This document shows, piece after piece, positions 1 to 7,283 of a stretch of 22,338 nt of DNA; position 1 is the first letter of the stretch; each line of letters begins with the position of its first letter. The stretch comes from Erysipelotrichaceae bacterium. Its GTDB lineage: Bacteria > Bacillota_I > Bacilli_A > Erysipelotrichales > Coprobacillaceae. The notes beneath the pieces were generated by a model. That model saw nothing but the letters and a program-made list of their open reading frames with translations. It had not been told where the DNA came from and did not search any database. The position numbers were made by a program, and so were the translations under genes. The stretch spans positions 1 to 22,338 of the forward strand of contig JAJQDJ010000084.1 of the NCBI GenBank assembly GCA_021202205.1, in the 5' to 3' direction.

Positions 1-20
1 GGGATAAGGGGTAATTTCGA

Positions 21-52
21 ATTTGGAGGGCAGCCTAGGCTGCCCTCCAAAT
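21..52. repeat. Perfect 32-bp GC-rich palindrome
   Basis: Each arm is ATTTGGAGGGCAGCCT and the second arm is its exact reverse complement, with no spacer and CCTAGG at the centre. Symmetry stops at 20/53. It is much richer in G+C than its surroundings. Neither strand has a T-run after it, so it does not look like a standard terminator. It lies about 75 bp upstream of the HU promoter. Its role is unknown: a dispersed repeat unit, a protein-binding site or an RNA hairpin ending an upstream transcript are all possible. Confidence 0.8.
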
Positions 53-127
53 CAACCCTCCCTTAATTCCAGTTTCATTTTACAATACGGGAAAGCAATG
101 TAATTGCAAATGTTTTATAATTTTTTA

Positions 128-156
128 TTGCTTTAAATCAAATGAAATGGTATACT
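128..156 (+). promoter_or_regulatory. Sigma-A type promoter of the HU gene
   Basis: TTGCTT at 128-133, a 17-nt spacer, and TATACT at 151-156. Transcription would begin near 163. An AGGAGG ribosome site follows at 174-179, 8 nt before the HU start codon. Confidence 0.75.
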
Positions 157-187
157 TCTACTTAGATTTTAATAGGAGGCAATACAA

Positions 188-460
188 ATGAATAAAAAAG
201 AACTTATTGAGACTGTTGCTCAAAAAAAAGATTTGACAAAAAAAGAAGCAGAATCTTTAGTTGATGCTGTATTTGACACAATGACAGAATCTCTTCTTTC
301 AGGAGATAAGGTATTAATTTCTGGATTTGGGACATTCAAAGTTAACGATCGTAAAGCTCGTAAAGGTGTTAGCCCCAAAACCAAAGAACCTATGATTATT
401 CCAGCAAGTAGAACGGTATCATTCAAGCCAAGTAATAGATTAAAAGATGCAATGAACTAA
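188..460 (+). CDS. hup: HU-family nucleoid DNA-binding protein
   Basis: A 90-residue HU/IHF-family protein, the usual length for HU. It is expected to act as a dimer that bends and compacts DNA in the nucleoid. The N-terminal helical part (1-40) begins MNKKELIETVAQK, as in Bacillus HBsu. The GFGTF motif is at 46-50. The DNA-embracing arm covers about 52-76 and keeps the tip proline, P63, that intercalates between bases in HU. The arm lacks the common RNP motif; it reads KGVSPKT instead, which is a mild departure. The start follows a perfect AGGAGG. It is a single-gene unit with its own promoter and terminator, which fits a highly expressed protein. HU versus a specialised paralogue cannot be settled from one copy. 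Confidence 0.95.
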   Translation: MNKKELIETVAQKKDLTKKEAESLVDAVFDTMTESLLSGDKVLISGFGTFKVNDRKARKGVSPKTKEPMIIPASRTVSFKPSNRLKDAMN

Positions 461-475
461 ATCATTGCATTTTTT
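447..475 (+). terminator. Intrinsic terminator of the HU gene
   Basis: ATGCAATGA at 447-455 pairs with TCATTGCAT at 462-470 around a 6-nt loop, followed by a T-run. The HU stop codon (458-460) sits in the loop, so the 5' arm is coding sequence. Confidence 0.85.
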
Positions 476-524
476 CATATCTAGTTCATAATGTTTATGT
501 AGAATGCATGTGAGGTGAATCAAA

Positions 525-1229
525 ATGTTCTATTACAGTACATATTATATGATTGGAACAATATTAGTGATTATTGCAGCTATTTTTTCATTAATAGCAC
601 AAGGAAGAGTGCAATCAGCTTATCATAAATATCAAAAAATACCTTGTTCTAGAGGTATAACAGGCTATCAGGTGGCTAGAGAAATACTTAATAGTCATGG
701 ATTATATGATATTGATATTTATGAAGTTAAGGGACAACTTAGTGATCACTATAATCCAAGTAAACAAACAATTAATTTATCAAGTGAAATATATCATGGT
801 TATTCTATTGCTTCGCTTGCAGTTGCTGCCCATGAATGTGGTCATGCTATTCAATATCAGGAAGGTTATATGCCTATAGCATTTAGAAATGCTATACTTC
901 CTTTCGCAAATGTCGGTCAATATCTTGGATGGATTGCCATTATGATTGGCTTATTATTAGGAAGCACACCCCTAGCAATGTTTGGTTTTGTTTTAATGTG
1001 CGGGATTTTGGCATTTCAGATGTTTACTTTACCAGTAGAATTTGATGCTTCTAGTCGAGCCTTAGAAATACTTCAGGATAATTATCTAATAAGCAGTGAA
1101 TATGAAGGTGCTAAAAAAATGCTTAATGCTGCTGCATTAACTTATGTGGCTGCTTTGATATCAACACTTATGAGTATGTTGAGGATATTTCTTATAATTA
1201 TAGGTAATTCTCGAGGTAATCGTCGTTAA
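525..1229 (+). CDS. yugP: YugP-type integral membrane zinc metallopeptidase
   Basis: A 234-residue protein of the neutral zinc metallopeptidase family PF04298 (B. subtilis YugP is about this size). An N-terminal membrane segment lies at about 8-26. The metal-binding motif is HECGH at 103-107, where H103 and H107 are the zinc ligands and E104 the catalytic base. Two hydrophobic segments follow at about 125-165, then PVEFDASSRA, which probably carries a further acidic ligand, and a last membrane segment at about 205-227. The start follows GAGGTGA. It has no obvious functional partner nearby: HU ends in a terminator before it, and it ends in its own terminator. No convincing promoter was found in the 50-bp gap. 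The substrate is unknown for the family. Confidence 0.88.
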   Translation: MFYYSTYYMIGTILVIIAAIFSLIAQGRVQSAYHKYQKIPCSRGITGYQVAREILNSHGLYDIDIYEVKGQLSDHYNPSKQTINLSSEIYHGYSIASLAVAAHECGHAIQYQEGYMPIAFRNAILPFANVGQYLGWIAIMIGLLLGSTPLAMFGFVLMCGILAFQMFTLPVEFDASSRALEILQDNYLISSEYEGAKKMLNAAALTYVAALISTLMSMLRIFLIIIGNSRGNRR

Positions 1230-1254
1230 AGCTTCTTAAGAAGCTTTTTTTGTT
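1228..1254 (+). terminator. Intrinsic terminator of the metallopeptidase gene
   Basis: A perfect palindrome, AAAGCTTCTTAAGAAGCTTT (1228-1247), runs into a T-tract to 1251, broken by one G before more T. The stop codon at 1227-1229 is part of the stem. Confidence 0.85.
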
Positions 1255-1282
1255 TTGCATTTTTATGTTTATATTGTATAAT
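1255..1282 (+). promoter_or_regulatory. Promoter of the ypmB-dnaD-nth operon
   Basis: TTGCAT at 1255-1260, a 16-nt spacer, and a consensus TATAAT at 1277-1282, immediately after the preceding terminator. Transcription would begin near 1289, leaving a short leader with GGAGGTG at 1292-1298. Confidence 0.75.
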
Positions 1283-1304
1283 ATCATTCGTGGAGGTGAT
1301 AACT

Positions 1305-1781
1305 ATGAAGAATAGAACTTTTATTATAAGCACTATTGTTTTAGGTGTTATTTTAGTGGTTGTCACTTTTTATATGTTATTTGTTCATATTCATTATTAT
1401 AATTATACACATAATTTAGATGAAATAAGAAATCAAATTTGTGAAGATAATCATTATGAATATTTGGATTATTTTAGTGAATATAGAGGAAAAAGTGTTT
1501 ATTATATGTTGAAAGTTAATATTGATGGTGTAGAGTCATATGTAGCTTATGATACTGATATGAATTTGGTTGATATTTATCAGGGAGATGTAGTTAGTAA
1601 AGAAGAGGTATTAGAGAAAATTACTAATAAATATGATGTTGTATTAGAAGATTTAGATATAGCCTATGAGAATGAAAGATTTGTCTATTATGGCTTGTAT
1701 CAGGATGATGAGATGTTATTATATGTTTATTATGATTTATCTAGTGGTGATTTTATAAAAGCGGTGAAGTTAGATGAGTAA
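1305..1781 (+). CDS. ypmB: YpmB-like membrane-anchored DUF5590/PepSY-like protein
   Basis: A 158-residue protein with an N-terminal membrane anchor (about 6-28) and an outward-facing domain rich in tyrosine and acidic residues. Its C-terminal half, from about YVAYDTDMNLVD to the YYDLSSGDFIKAV end, follows the DUF5590 layout of B. subtilis YpmB, a PepSY-like fold of unknown function. I chose the ATG at 1305 because GGAGGTG ends 6 nt before it; the in-frame GTG at 1290 lies upstream of that ribosome site and close to the predicted transcription start. It is first in an operon and overlaps dnaD by 8 bp. In B. subtilis ypmB also heads the run leading to dnaD and nth, with aspB and asnS between; those two are absent here. 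The identity rests on gene order plus weak sequence resemblance. Confidence 0.72.
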   Translation: MKNRTFIISTIVLGVILVVVTFYMLFVHIHYYNYTHNLDEIRNQICEDNHYEYLDYFSEYRGKSVYYMLKVNIDGVESYVAYDTDMNLVDIYQGDVVSKEEVLEKITNKYDVVLEDLDIAYENERFVYYGLYQDDEMLLYVYYDLSSGDFIKAVKLDE

Positions 1782-2370
1782 TATAGAAAATTTATTGGAT
1801 TATGATTGTATTGATTATCGAAAATTATTAGTTATTAAAGCTAAATCTATGGAATTAACGGATGAACAGGTTTATTTATTAATTATTATGATAACTTTAA
1901 TAGATTTAAATATTAAACCTATAACTCCTGCAAAATTAAGTCAATTTTGTCAATTGTCTTTGACGAAAATAGATGAAGTTCTTATTTCTTTAGTAGATAG
2001 ACATTTATTAAATAGAATAAATGGTTCTCTAGATTTAAAACCACTTTATAAACAACTTTTAGATATGAAAGTAGAAGAAGCTAAAGATATGGATCTTATT
2101 TCAATATTTGAAGATGCTTTTGGTAGAAGTTTATCACAAAGGGAGATTGAAATTATTCAATCTTTTAAGACTAATGGCTTTAGTGATATGATGATTGTCG
2201 ATGCTTTAAATGAAGCTGTTAAATCAGGAGTCATTAATTTTAGATATATAGAGAAAATATTGGACAATTGGCAAAAATATGGTGTCAAAAAACGTTATGC
2301 ACCAAAAAATTCAGAAAAACAGGATGTTGATCAAAAGATTAAGAATTATAAGTGGTGGGATAATGAATAA
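1774..2370 (+). CDS. dnaD: DnaD replication-initiation/restart primosome protein
   Basis: A 198-residue DnaD. In B. subtilis, DnaD acts with DnaA and DnaB at oriC and with PriA at stalled forks to help load the replicative helicase. The N-terminal winged-helix domain (about 15-95, DDBH1) is followed by the DDBH2/DnaB_2 domain (about 108-172). The latter ends in YIEKILDNWQKYGV (158-171), which carries the diagnostic Y-x3-I-x3-W pattern. A short basic tail follows, typical of the ssDNA-binding end. Its ATG overlaps the ypmB stop in the sequence ATGAGTAA, with GGTGA 6 nt upstream, which suggests translational coupling. Its own end overlaps nth in the same way. Confidence 0.9.
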   Translation: MSNIENLLDYDCIDYRKLLVIKAKSMELTDEQVYLLIIMITLIDLNIKPITPAKLSQFCQLSLTKIDEVLISLVDRHLLNRINGSLDLKPLYKQLLDMKVEEAKDMDLISIFEDAFGRSLSQREIEIIQSFKTNGFSDMMIVDALNEAVKSGVINFRYIEKILDNWQKYGVKKRYAPKNSEKQDVDQKIKNYKWWDNE

Positions 2371-3019
2371 AGAAAAAGTGAAACGCATATTGGATACTTT
2401 TGATGAGATGTTTCCTGATGCTAAATGTGAATTATATCATGAAAATCATTTACAATTACTTATTGCAGTGATGCTTTCAGCCCAAACAACAGATGCCTCT
2501 GTCAATAGGCTCACAGCTCATCTGTTTCAAAAATATCAAACAATTGAAGATTATGCCTATGTTCTTGCTGATGAGTTAGAACAGGATTTACATACTATTG
2601 GATTGTATCGTAATAAAGCTAAGAATATCAAAGCTATGGCTAATCAATTGATTGAAAGATTTGATGGCCAGGTACCTGCTACTCATGAAGAACTTATGAG
2701 TTTACCAGGAGTCGGAAGAAAAACAGCAAATGTCGTTGTATCAGAAGGATTTGGTGTACCTGCTATTGCAGTTGATACACATGTAGAACGTATATCTAAA
2801 CGTTTGGGATTTGCAAAAAAAGATGATTCTGTCACTATTGTTGAACAAAAACTACAAAAAGCTATTCCGCAACAAAGATGGACAAAAACTCATCATCAAA
2901 TGATATTCTTTGGACGTTATCATTGCAAATCAATGAATCCTTGTTGCCAGGACTGTCCTCTTATTGATATATGTCATGAAGAAAAAAGAAAGAAATACTT
3001 AAAAGAGAGATCACAATGA
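2363..3019 (+). CDS. nth: Endonuclease III (DNA glycosylase/AP lyase)
   Basis: A 218-residue endonuclease III that removes oxidised pyrimidines and nicks abasic sites in base-excision repair. The helix-hairpin-helix motif LPGVGRKTANVV is at about 114-125, with catalytic lysine K120. The catalytic aspartate is D138 in VDTH. Both numbers equal those of E. coli Nth. A [4Fe-4S] site, C188-x6-C195-x2-C198-x5-C204, lies near the C-terminus. The start at 2363 is chosen because the homology begins there and ATGAATAA overlaps the dnaD stop by 8 bp. Upstream in-frame codons are dnaD sequence read in another frame. It ends 7 bp from the converging ponA gene. Confidence 0.96.
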   Translation: MNKEKVKRILDTFDEMFPDAKCELYHENHLQLLIAVMLSAQTTDASVNRLTAHLFQKYQTIEDYAYVLADELEQDLHTIGLYRNKAKNIKAMANQLIERFDGQVPATHEELMSLPGVGRKTANVVVSEGFGVPAIAVDTHVERISKRLGFAKKDDSVTIVEQKLQKAIPQQRWTKTHHQMIFFGRYHCKSMNPCCQDCPLIDICHEEKRKKYLKERSQ

Positions 3020-3028
3020 TCTCTCTTT
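3002..3028. terminator. Shared bidirectional terminator between nth and ponA
   Basis: AAAGAGAGATCA at 3002-3013 pairs with TGATCTCTCTTT at 3017-3028 around a 3-nt loop. The rightward side ends TTTATT and the leftward side ends in a TTTT run. The nth stop (3017-3019) lies in the 3' arm, and the ponA stop (3027-3029) overlaps its end, so one hairpin appears to serve both genes. Confidence 0.8.
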
Positions 3029-5846
3029 ATTCGCTCACATTTTCTGATGATTCATTTGTATTATTATTAGAATTTTCAGTACTGTTAGTGTCATTATTAG
3101 AATCTTCATAATCATTAGTATCATTAGAAGTATTCGGGTCATCAGCAGTTGTAAATGTGTGGGAATTGAGCTCTCTGATTGTTCCTGAAAGTGTCGTTTC
3201 ACTAAAAGTTGTTGTATAGCTTGTTGATGGTAATAAGCCACTAAATGTAACAGTACTACTTTCATTAATAGTTTTAGAAGCACCATTGAGTTCTACTGTT
3301 ACACTGCTACCAGTAGGAACAGTAATTGTATAACTAATTTGATTTGTTGTTGGGGTACTTGCAGTGTATGTTGCTTGTTCTTTGCTTTCTACAGTGAGCG
3401 TTTGATTAATTTTGTTAGATGTTGATGAAGTATTGTTTTCATAAGCATAATAACCAGTTACTGTATAATTACCTGGTGATAATGTGTAATTAAGTATAGC
3501 TGTATTACTAGTTAATGTTTCAGTGTAAACAACACTACCACTTTCATCGGTAATTTGAGCAACATAAACGACAGCACCATAAACTTGGCTAATATCTCCA
3601 TAATAAGGTAAAGTATAACTCTTGCCACCTATAGTATAAGTCTTTGTTGGGACACCACTATCATTAAATTCTTGTTCTAATTCACTAAAAGTAACTTTAA
3701 CTTGATTATCATTAACCAATTCGGCTGTAAATTCTGATAAACTTGAAATGCTAGCACCACTCACACTACCACTAGGGGTATTATTAGATTTAAAATAACC
3801 AGTAACAATACGACTACTTGGAACTCCACTGGTAGCACTCACATAAGGATAAATACCAGAAATACATGACGCCTTTACGACACCACTTGGCTGGCTTGGA
3901 TAACTATTTGTTAGGCCATCTTTGTGAAGGTATTTAGCAATCAAGGCTGAAATTTCAACATTGGTATTACCCGTTGGATAATATCCTAATTGTTGTGCTT
4001 CATAATTATATCCACACCAGACGCTCCAGGAGTAATCAGGTGAAAAGGCAGCCATCCATAGATCCTTGCTTTTGCCTGCCAAACTTGAAATAGATGAATC
4101 AGAAGAGTGATTTGAAGTACCACTCTTAGCACCAATTTGGTAGCCTAAATTTAATGCAGAATATTTACCGCTACCTGCAGCAACATAATCTGTCATGACT
4201 TTACGAATCATAAAAGCAGATTCTGCAGATAAAGCTTGAACACTATTTTCTTGGGCTTCTTCATCAAGATAAATAATTTCACCTGTGTCTAGTAATTCAA
4301 TTTTTTCTACTGTATGAGGTTCAATATAAGTTCCACCATTAGAAATTGCGGCATAAGCACCCGCTTCTTCTTCTGGAGTCACACCATATTCCCATGAACC
4401 AATAGCATAACCAACATTCATATCTTCTTCATACATATCAAAACCAAAATTAGATATATAAGAAGTGACTTCCGCTGTACCGACAGCGTCAAAGACTTCG
4501 TCTAAAGTATTGATGGCAGCTAAATTCCAGGATTGTACCAACGCATCAGTAATTGAAACATCACCATGATAATTATTATCCCAATTACTAGGAGAATATG
4601 TTCCACTTACATAAGGAATATCATGCACATAATGTACAGTAGAATAATCTAAATATTCAAATGCTGCAGCATAAGCAATAATTGGTTTTAATGATGAACC
4701 AGGCTGATTACGTTGTCCATAATTATAGCTCGAATCATTGAGTGCTAATTCTTTATCAGCAGCATAAGCATAACTTGTACCCATGGCAGTATAATCTCTC
4801 GCTGCTAAGACGCCAACAATTCTACCCGTTGTTGTCTCTTGCACACTTGCTCCTGTTTGCATGTATTCATCTGGGAAATCAAAGGCTTCACCTGTTGAAA
4901 TTTCATATAAATAACTTTGTAAATCTGTATCAATATAAGTAGTAATAATCATTGGTGTACTTGTTGGATCATATCCTGTCTTTTCATATACTTCCCTTGT
5001 AACCTTATCAGCATAAGCTTGATACTCACTGGCAGAAGATATAGAATTATAATTCAGCATATTTTCTACAGGAATAGATTTGGCATCTTCACATTCCTTT
5101 TCACTAATATAACCATGATATTCCATTAAATCTAATACCGTATCACGTCTTTGTGTAGCAGCTTCTAAATCATTAAAAGGATCATAAGCGTTAGGATTAT
5201 TAATAGCTCCTGCTAGTAATGCAGCTTCAGGCAATGTAATATTTTGCACTGATTTGCCAAAATAATATTGACATGCTGCATAGATACCAATAGCATTAAT
5301 ACCACTTCCAAAATAGACCTTGTTTAAATAGAGCTCTAATATCTCTTCTTTTGTTGTTTGGGAAGTAGCTTCTATTGAAAGAATAACTTCACCAACTTTT
5401 CTCGTTATTGTTTGTTGGGCATCAGGATAATAGGATTTCTTTATCGTTTGTTGAGTGATAGTAGAACCGCCTGCGGTAATACCGCCAGCAGCAATATTTC
5501 CTATTAAGGCTTTTATAATTCTTGGAACATCAAATCCATTATGTTCAAAAAAACGTGAATCTTCAGCTGAGAGAACAGCATCAATCACAACTTGTGGAAT
5601 ATCATCATATTCGACATTTTTTTTCACGCCTTCAGAACCATAATAGTAATACTCATTACCATCTTGATCAATTTGAACAGATGTTTCACTATTCAAGAGC
5701 TTATCCTTAGAAAACCCTTCTACTTGCTGAATAACTCCATATCCAAAATAAATACTAGCTGACGCAATAACAATCATAATGACCATTAAAATAATTTTAA
5801 TCATTTTTATTGTTTGCTTGTGATTATTATTTTTTGATTTTTTCAT
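3027..5846 (-). CDS. ponA: Class A penicillin-binding protein 1 (glycosyltransferase/transpeptidase)
   Basis: A 939-residue bifunctional peptidoglycan synthase. A short basic cytoplasmic tail and one membrane anchor (about 13-38) precede the GT51 domain. That domain carries EDSRFFEHNG (E95 is the catalytic glutamate), GGSTITQQTIK (127-137) and the RKVGEVILSIEATSQTTKEE helix (149-168). The transpeptidase domain has SSLK (S384 nucleophile, K387), SWN (439-441) and KSGT (574-577, where KTGT is commoner). From about 690 there are beta-rich, FN3-like repeats, then a tail of about 40 residues rich in Asn, Ser, Thr and Glu. B. subtilis PBP1 has a comparable C-terminal layout. A strong AAGGAGGGG precedes the start. 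The ATG overlaps the recU stop as ATGA, giving the recU-ponA operon known from B. subtilis. Confidence 0.96.
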   Translation of the reverse strand: MKKSKNNNHKQTIKMIKIILMVIMIVIASASIYFGYGVIQQVEGFSKDKLLNSETSVQIDQDGNEYYYYGSEGVKKNVEYDDIPQVVIDAVLSAEDSRFFEHNGFDVPRIIKALIGNIAAGGITAGGSTITQQTIKKSYYPDAQQTITRKVGEVILSIEATSQTTKEEILELYLNKVYFGSGINAIGIYAACQYYFGKSVQNITLPEAALLAGAINNPNAYDPFNDLEAATQRRDTVLDLMEYHGYISEKECEDAKSIPVENMLNYNSISSASEYQAYADKVTREVYEKTGYDPTSTPMIITTYIDTDLQSYLYEISTGEAFDFPDEYMQTGASVQETTTGRIVGVLAARDYTAMGTSYAYAADKELALNDSSYNYGQRNQPGSSLKPIIAYAAAFEYLDYSTVHYVHDIPYVSGTYSPSNWDNNYHGDVSITDALVQSWNLAAINTLDEVFDAVGTAEVTSYISNFGFDMYEEDMNVGYAIGSWEYGVTPEEEAGAYAAISNGGTYIEPHTVEKIELLDTGEIIYLDEEAQENSVQALSAESAFMIRKVMTDYVAAGSGKYSALNLGYQIGAKSGTSNHSSDSSISSLAGKSKDLWMAAFSPDYSWSVWCGYNYEAQQLGYYPTGNTNVEISALIAKYLHKDGLTNSYPSQPSGVVKASCISGIYPYVSATSGVPSSRIVTGYFKSNNTPSGSVSGASISSLSEFTAELVNDNQVKVTFSELEQEFNDSGVPTKTYTIGGKSYTLPYYGDISQVYGAVVYVAQITDESGSVVYTETLTSNTAILNYTLSPGNYTVTGYYAYENNTSSTSNKINQTLTVESKEQATYTASTPTTNQISYTITVPTGSSVTVELNGASKTINESSTVTFSGLLPSTSYTTTFSETTLSGTIRELNSHTFTTADDPNTSNDTNDYEDSNNDTNSTENSNNNTNESSENVSE

Positions 5847-6436
5847 TTGTTCCCCTCCTTAAAATAAAACATATCTAAAACTTTTAAATAATCTAATCTA
5901 GGTTGATATCCTTGGGGAATCAAATGTCCTAGAGATTTTATGGTATCATAAGTCATAGATTGACGTGTGGCATGATAGTATTCATCCACCATATATGATG
6001 CATCTAACAAATAAACTTCACCTATCTTAGTAAATGCAATAATCACAAAAGCAATGCCACCATGTTTAATAATTCTTGCTAAATGATCAATTTGATGCTT
6101 CGAAATATTACTAAACGGGAAAGTCATAGCCCTTGTTTCTTTAGCTTCAAAATCAACATATTTACCTCTATAAATACCATTATAATCTGTTGTTGAAGGT
6201 GTTTTATAATAGGCTTCAACAATTTTTGCGGCTTCACGTTTTGGATAATCTACTTTTACGATTTGTACAGGTGTAGGTTTCTTGTATATAACTGCTTTAT
6301 CATTAGCCAAATAATATTGATTAGACATAGAAATATCTTCCTCTAATGACATGCCACGATGGGTAGTATAATGTTTTTCATTATAGTTTTCATGAATAAT
6401 CGGTTGTGATTTCTTCATATTAGGATAATTGACCAT
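5843..6436 (-). CDS. recU: Holliday junction resolvase RecU
   Basis: A 197-residue RecU, the Firmicutes Holliday-junction resolvase for recombination and chromosome segregation. It resembles B. subtilis RecU (about 206 residues) along its length: NRGM-like HRGMSLEEDI, KKPTPVQIVKVDYPKR, TTDYNGIYRGKYVDFEAKET and the closing YQPRLDYL. By position, D84, E97 and K99 match the B. subtilis active-site residues D88, E101 and K103. The start at 6436 is preferred over an in-frame ATG at 6463: AAGGAAGG lies 7 nt upstream of 6436, and B. subtilis RecU begins with the equivalent residues. The 6463 ATG directly abuts a TATAAT box and would precede the predicted transcription start. Stop and ponA start overlap as ATGA. 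Confidence 0.94.
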   Translation of the reverse strand: MVNYPNMKKSQPIIHENYNEKHYTTHRGMSLEEDISMSNQYYLANDKAVIYKKPTPVQIVKVDYPKREAAKIVEAYYKTPSTTDYNGIYRGKYVDFEAKETRAMTFPFSNISKHQIDHLARIIKHGGIAFVIIAFTKIGEVYLLDASYMVDEYYHATRQSMTYDTIKSLGHLIPQGYQPRLDYLKVLDMFYFKEGNK

Positions 6437-6463
6437 TGTTTTTTCCTTCCTTATATTTTCCAT

Positions 6464-6472
6464 ATTATATCA
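6464..6472 (-). promoter_or_regulatory. Extended -10 promoter of recU-ponA
   Basis: Read leftward, TGATATAAT forms an extended -10 element (TG-N-TATAAT). No good -35 is visible at 16-18 nt, as is common for extended -10 promoters. Transcription would start near 6457, which supports the recU start at 6436. Confidence 0.6.
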
Positions 6473-6528
6473 CATTTTTATGGAACTTAAAAAAAAACTA
6501 TATAATTTCTTAAATTTAATAAAAATTC

Positions 6529-6556
6529 TTGCATTTATGTCCTTTTTTTGTAAAAT
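6529..6556 (+). promoter_or_regulatory. Promoter of gpsB
   Basis: TTGCAT at 6529-6534, a 16-nt spacer, and TAAAAT at 6551-6556. It is divergent from the recU promoter in the same 146-bp gap. Confidence 0.65.
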
Positions 6557-6582
6557 AGAAATCAGGAAAGGCTGATGATAAT

Positions 6583-6915
6583 ATGACAAGTAAAATTAAA
6601 TTAAGTCCAAAAAAAATTTTAAATAAACAATTTCAAATTGATTTTAAAGGGTATAGTGCTAGTGAAGTAGATTATTTTCTTGATACAGTAAGAGAAGATT
6701 ATGAAACTTTTGCAGCTATGCTTAATGAATCATATGAGCAAAATGATAATCTACAAAAAGAAAATAAAGAACTGAAAATGAAAATCTCTAAATTAGAAAA
6801 AGAACAATCTATTCAACAAGAAAATATTCGTTCAATGGAAGAAAATATTTCTTCTAATGTGGATTTCCTAAAACGTATCTCTAATCTAGAAAAAGAAGTT
6901 TACAAAGATAAGTAG
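6583..6915 (+). CDS. gpsB: GpsB, DivIVA-related cell-cycle/wall-synthesis adaptor
   Basis: A 110-residue GpsB, slightly longer than the B. subtilis protein (98). GpsB is a small membrane-associated coiled-coil adaptor that moves class A PBPs between division site and side wall. The N-terminal DivIVA-like domain (about 4-45) has LSPKKILNKQF followed by GYSASEVDYFLDTVREDYE. A coiled coil rich in Lys, Glu and Gln covers about 48-90, and a short C-terminal region follows. The start codon has AGGAAAGG about 11 nt upstream, a slightly long spacing; a nearer ATG at 6574 runs directly into a stop. Its position beside recU-ponA, whose product is a known GpsB partner in B. subtilis, and before rnpB is the same as in B. 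subtilis. Confidence 0.92.
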   Translation: MTSKIKLSPKKILNKQFQIDFKGYSASEVDYFLDTVREDYETFAAMLNESYEQNDNLQKENKELKMKISKLEKEQSIQQENIRSMEENISSNVDFLKRISNLEKEVYKDK

Positions 6916-6933
6916 AATTTGCTTGTCTTTTTT
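6904..6933 (+). terminator. Intrinsic terminator of gpsB
   Basis: AAAGATAAG at 6904-6912 pairs with CTTGTCTTT at 6922-6930 (one T-G wobble), followed by TTT. The gpsB stop (6913-6915) is in the loop. The 3' arm also contains the likely -35 box of rnpB. Confidence 0.7.
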
Positions 6934-6951
6934 ATTGAAATTATGTAAAAT
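6923..6951 (+). promoter_or_regulatory. Promoter of rnpB, embedded in the gpsB terminator
   Basis: TTGTCT at 6923-6928, a 17-nt spacer, and TAAAAT at 6946-6951. The expected start, 6957-6958, coincides with the first bases of the P1 helix of the RNase P RNA. Confidence 0.6.
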
Positions 6952-6956
6952 AACTT

Positions 6957-7283
6957 TGCTCATGAGAATCGATTGCTGGAAACAGAGGAAAGTCCGCTCA
7001 TCCACAATCTGCGACGATTGTAGTGTTTGTACTACATCTAATAAATGTAGGCTTTAAGACGACAGACCTAAGACCTAAACGTAAGCATGGTTGATAAGTC
7101 ACAAAGTGCCACAGAAACGATGTCTTTTTGAAAAGAAAGAATGAAAAGAGGTAAACTCTGCAAGGATGAAACCCAAATAATGGTAGGGGAACTTCATTTA
7201 GGGAAATGAACCAACATGAAGATGCATTGCATAGATAAATAATCGATTGAAAAACAGAATGCGGCTTACCAGAATGAGCATTT
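6957..7283 (+). ncRNA. rnpB: RNase P catalytic RNA
   Basis: The RNA of the ribozyme that matures tRNA 5' ends. The universal core is clear: GAGGAAAGTCC near the 5' end (P4 5' strand), AAAGTGCCACAGAAACGA, GGTAAACTC, GAAACCCAAATAATGGTAGG and, near the 3' end, ACAGAATGCGGCTTA. The ends pair as helix P1: TGCTCAT at 6957-6963 with ATGAGCA at 7274-7280. At about 327 nt it is shorter than the E. coli (377) and B. subtilis (about 400) RNAs, so some peripheral helices must be missing or short. I do not assign type A or B. Its place just after gpsB matches B. subtilis. Confidence 0.95.

Noticed and set aside
21..52. The left palindrome as a standard intrinsic terminator
   Set aside because: There is no T-run on either strand after the hairpin and no unpaired loop in the palindrome. 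It may still end a transcript by another route.
1290..1304. GTG at 1290 as the ypmB-like start
   Set aside because: It precedes the GGAGGTG ribosome site and is at the predicted transcription start; ATG 1305 is correctly spaced.
2279..2362. N-terminal extension of endonuclease III
   Set aside because: These codons are dnaD sequence in another frame. Catalytic residue numbers equal those of E. coli only if the protein starts at 2363.
3035..3286. Leftward open frame inside the ponA 3' end
   Set aside because: It is a shadow of the low-complexity tail of ponA, with no ribosome site and repetitive composition.
6437..6463. ATG at 6463 (minus strand) as the recU start
   Set aside because: It abuts a TATAAT box, has no ribosome site and adds residues not found in RecU.
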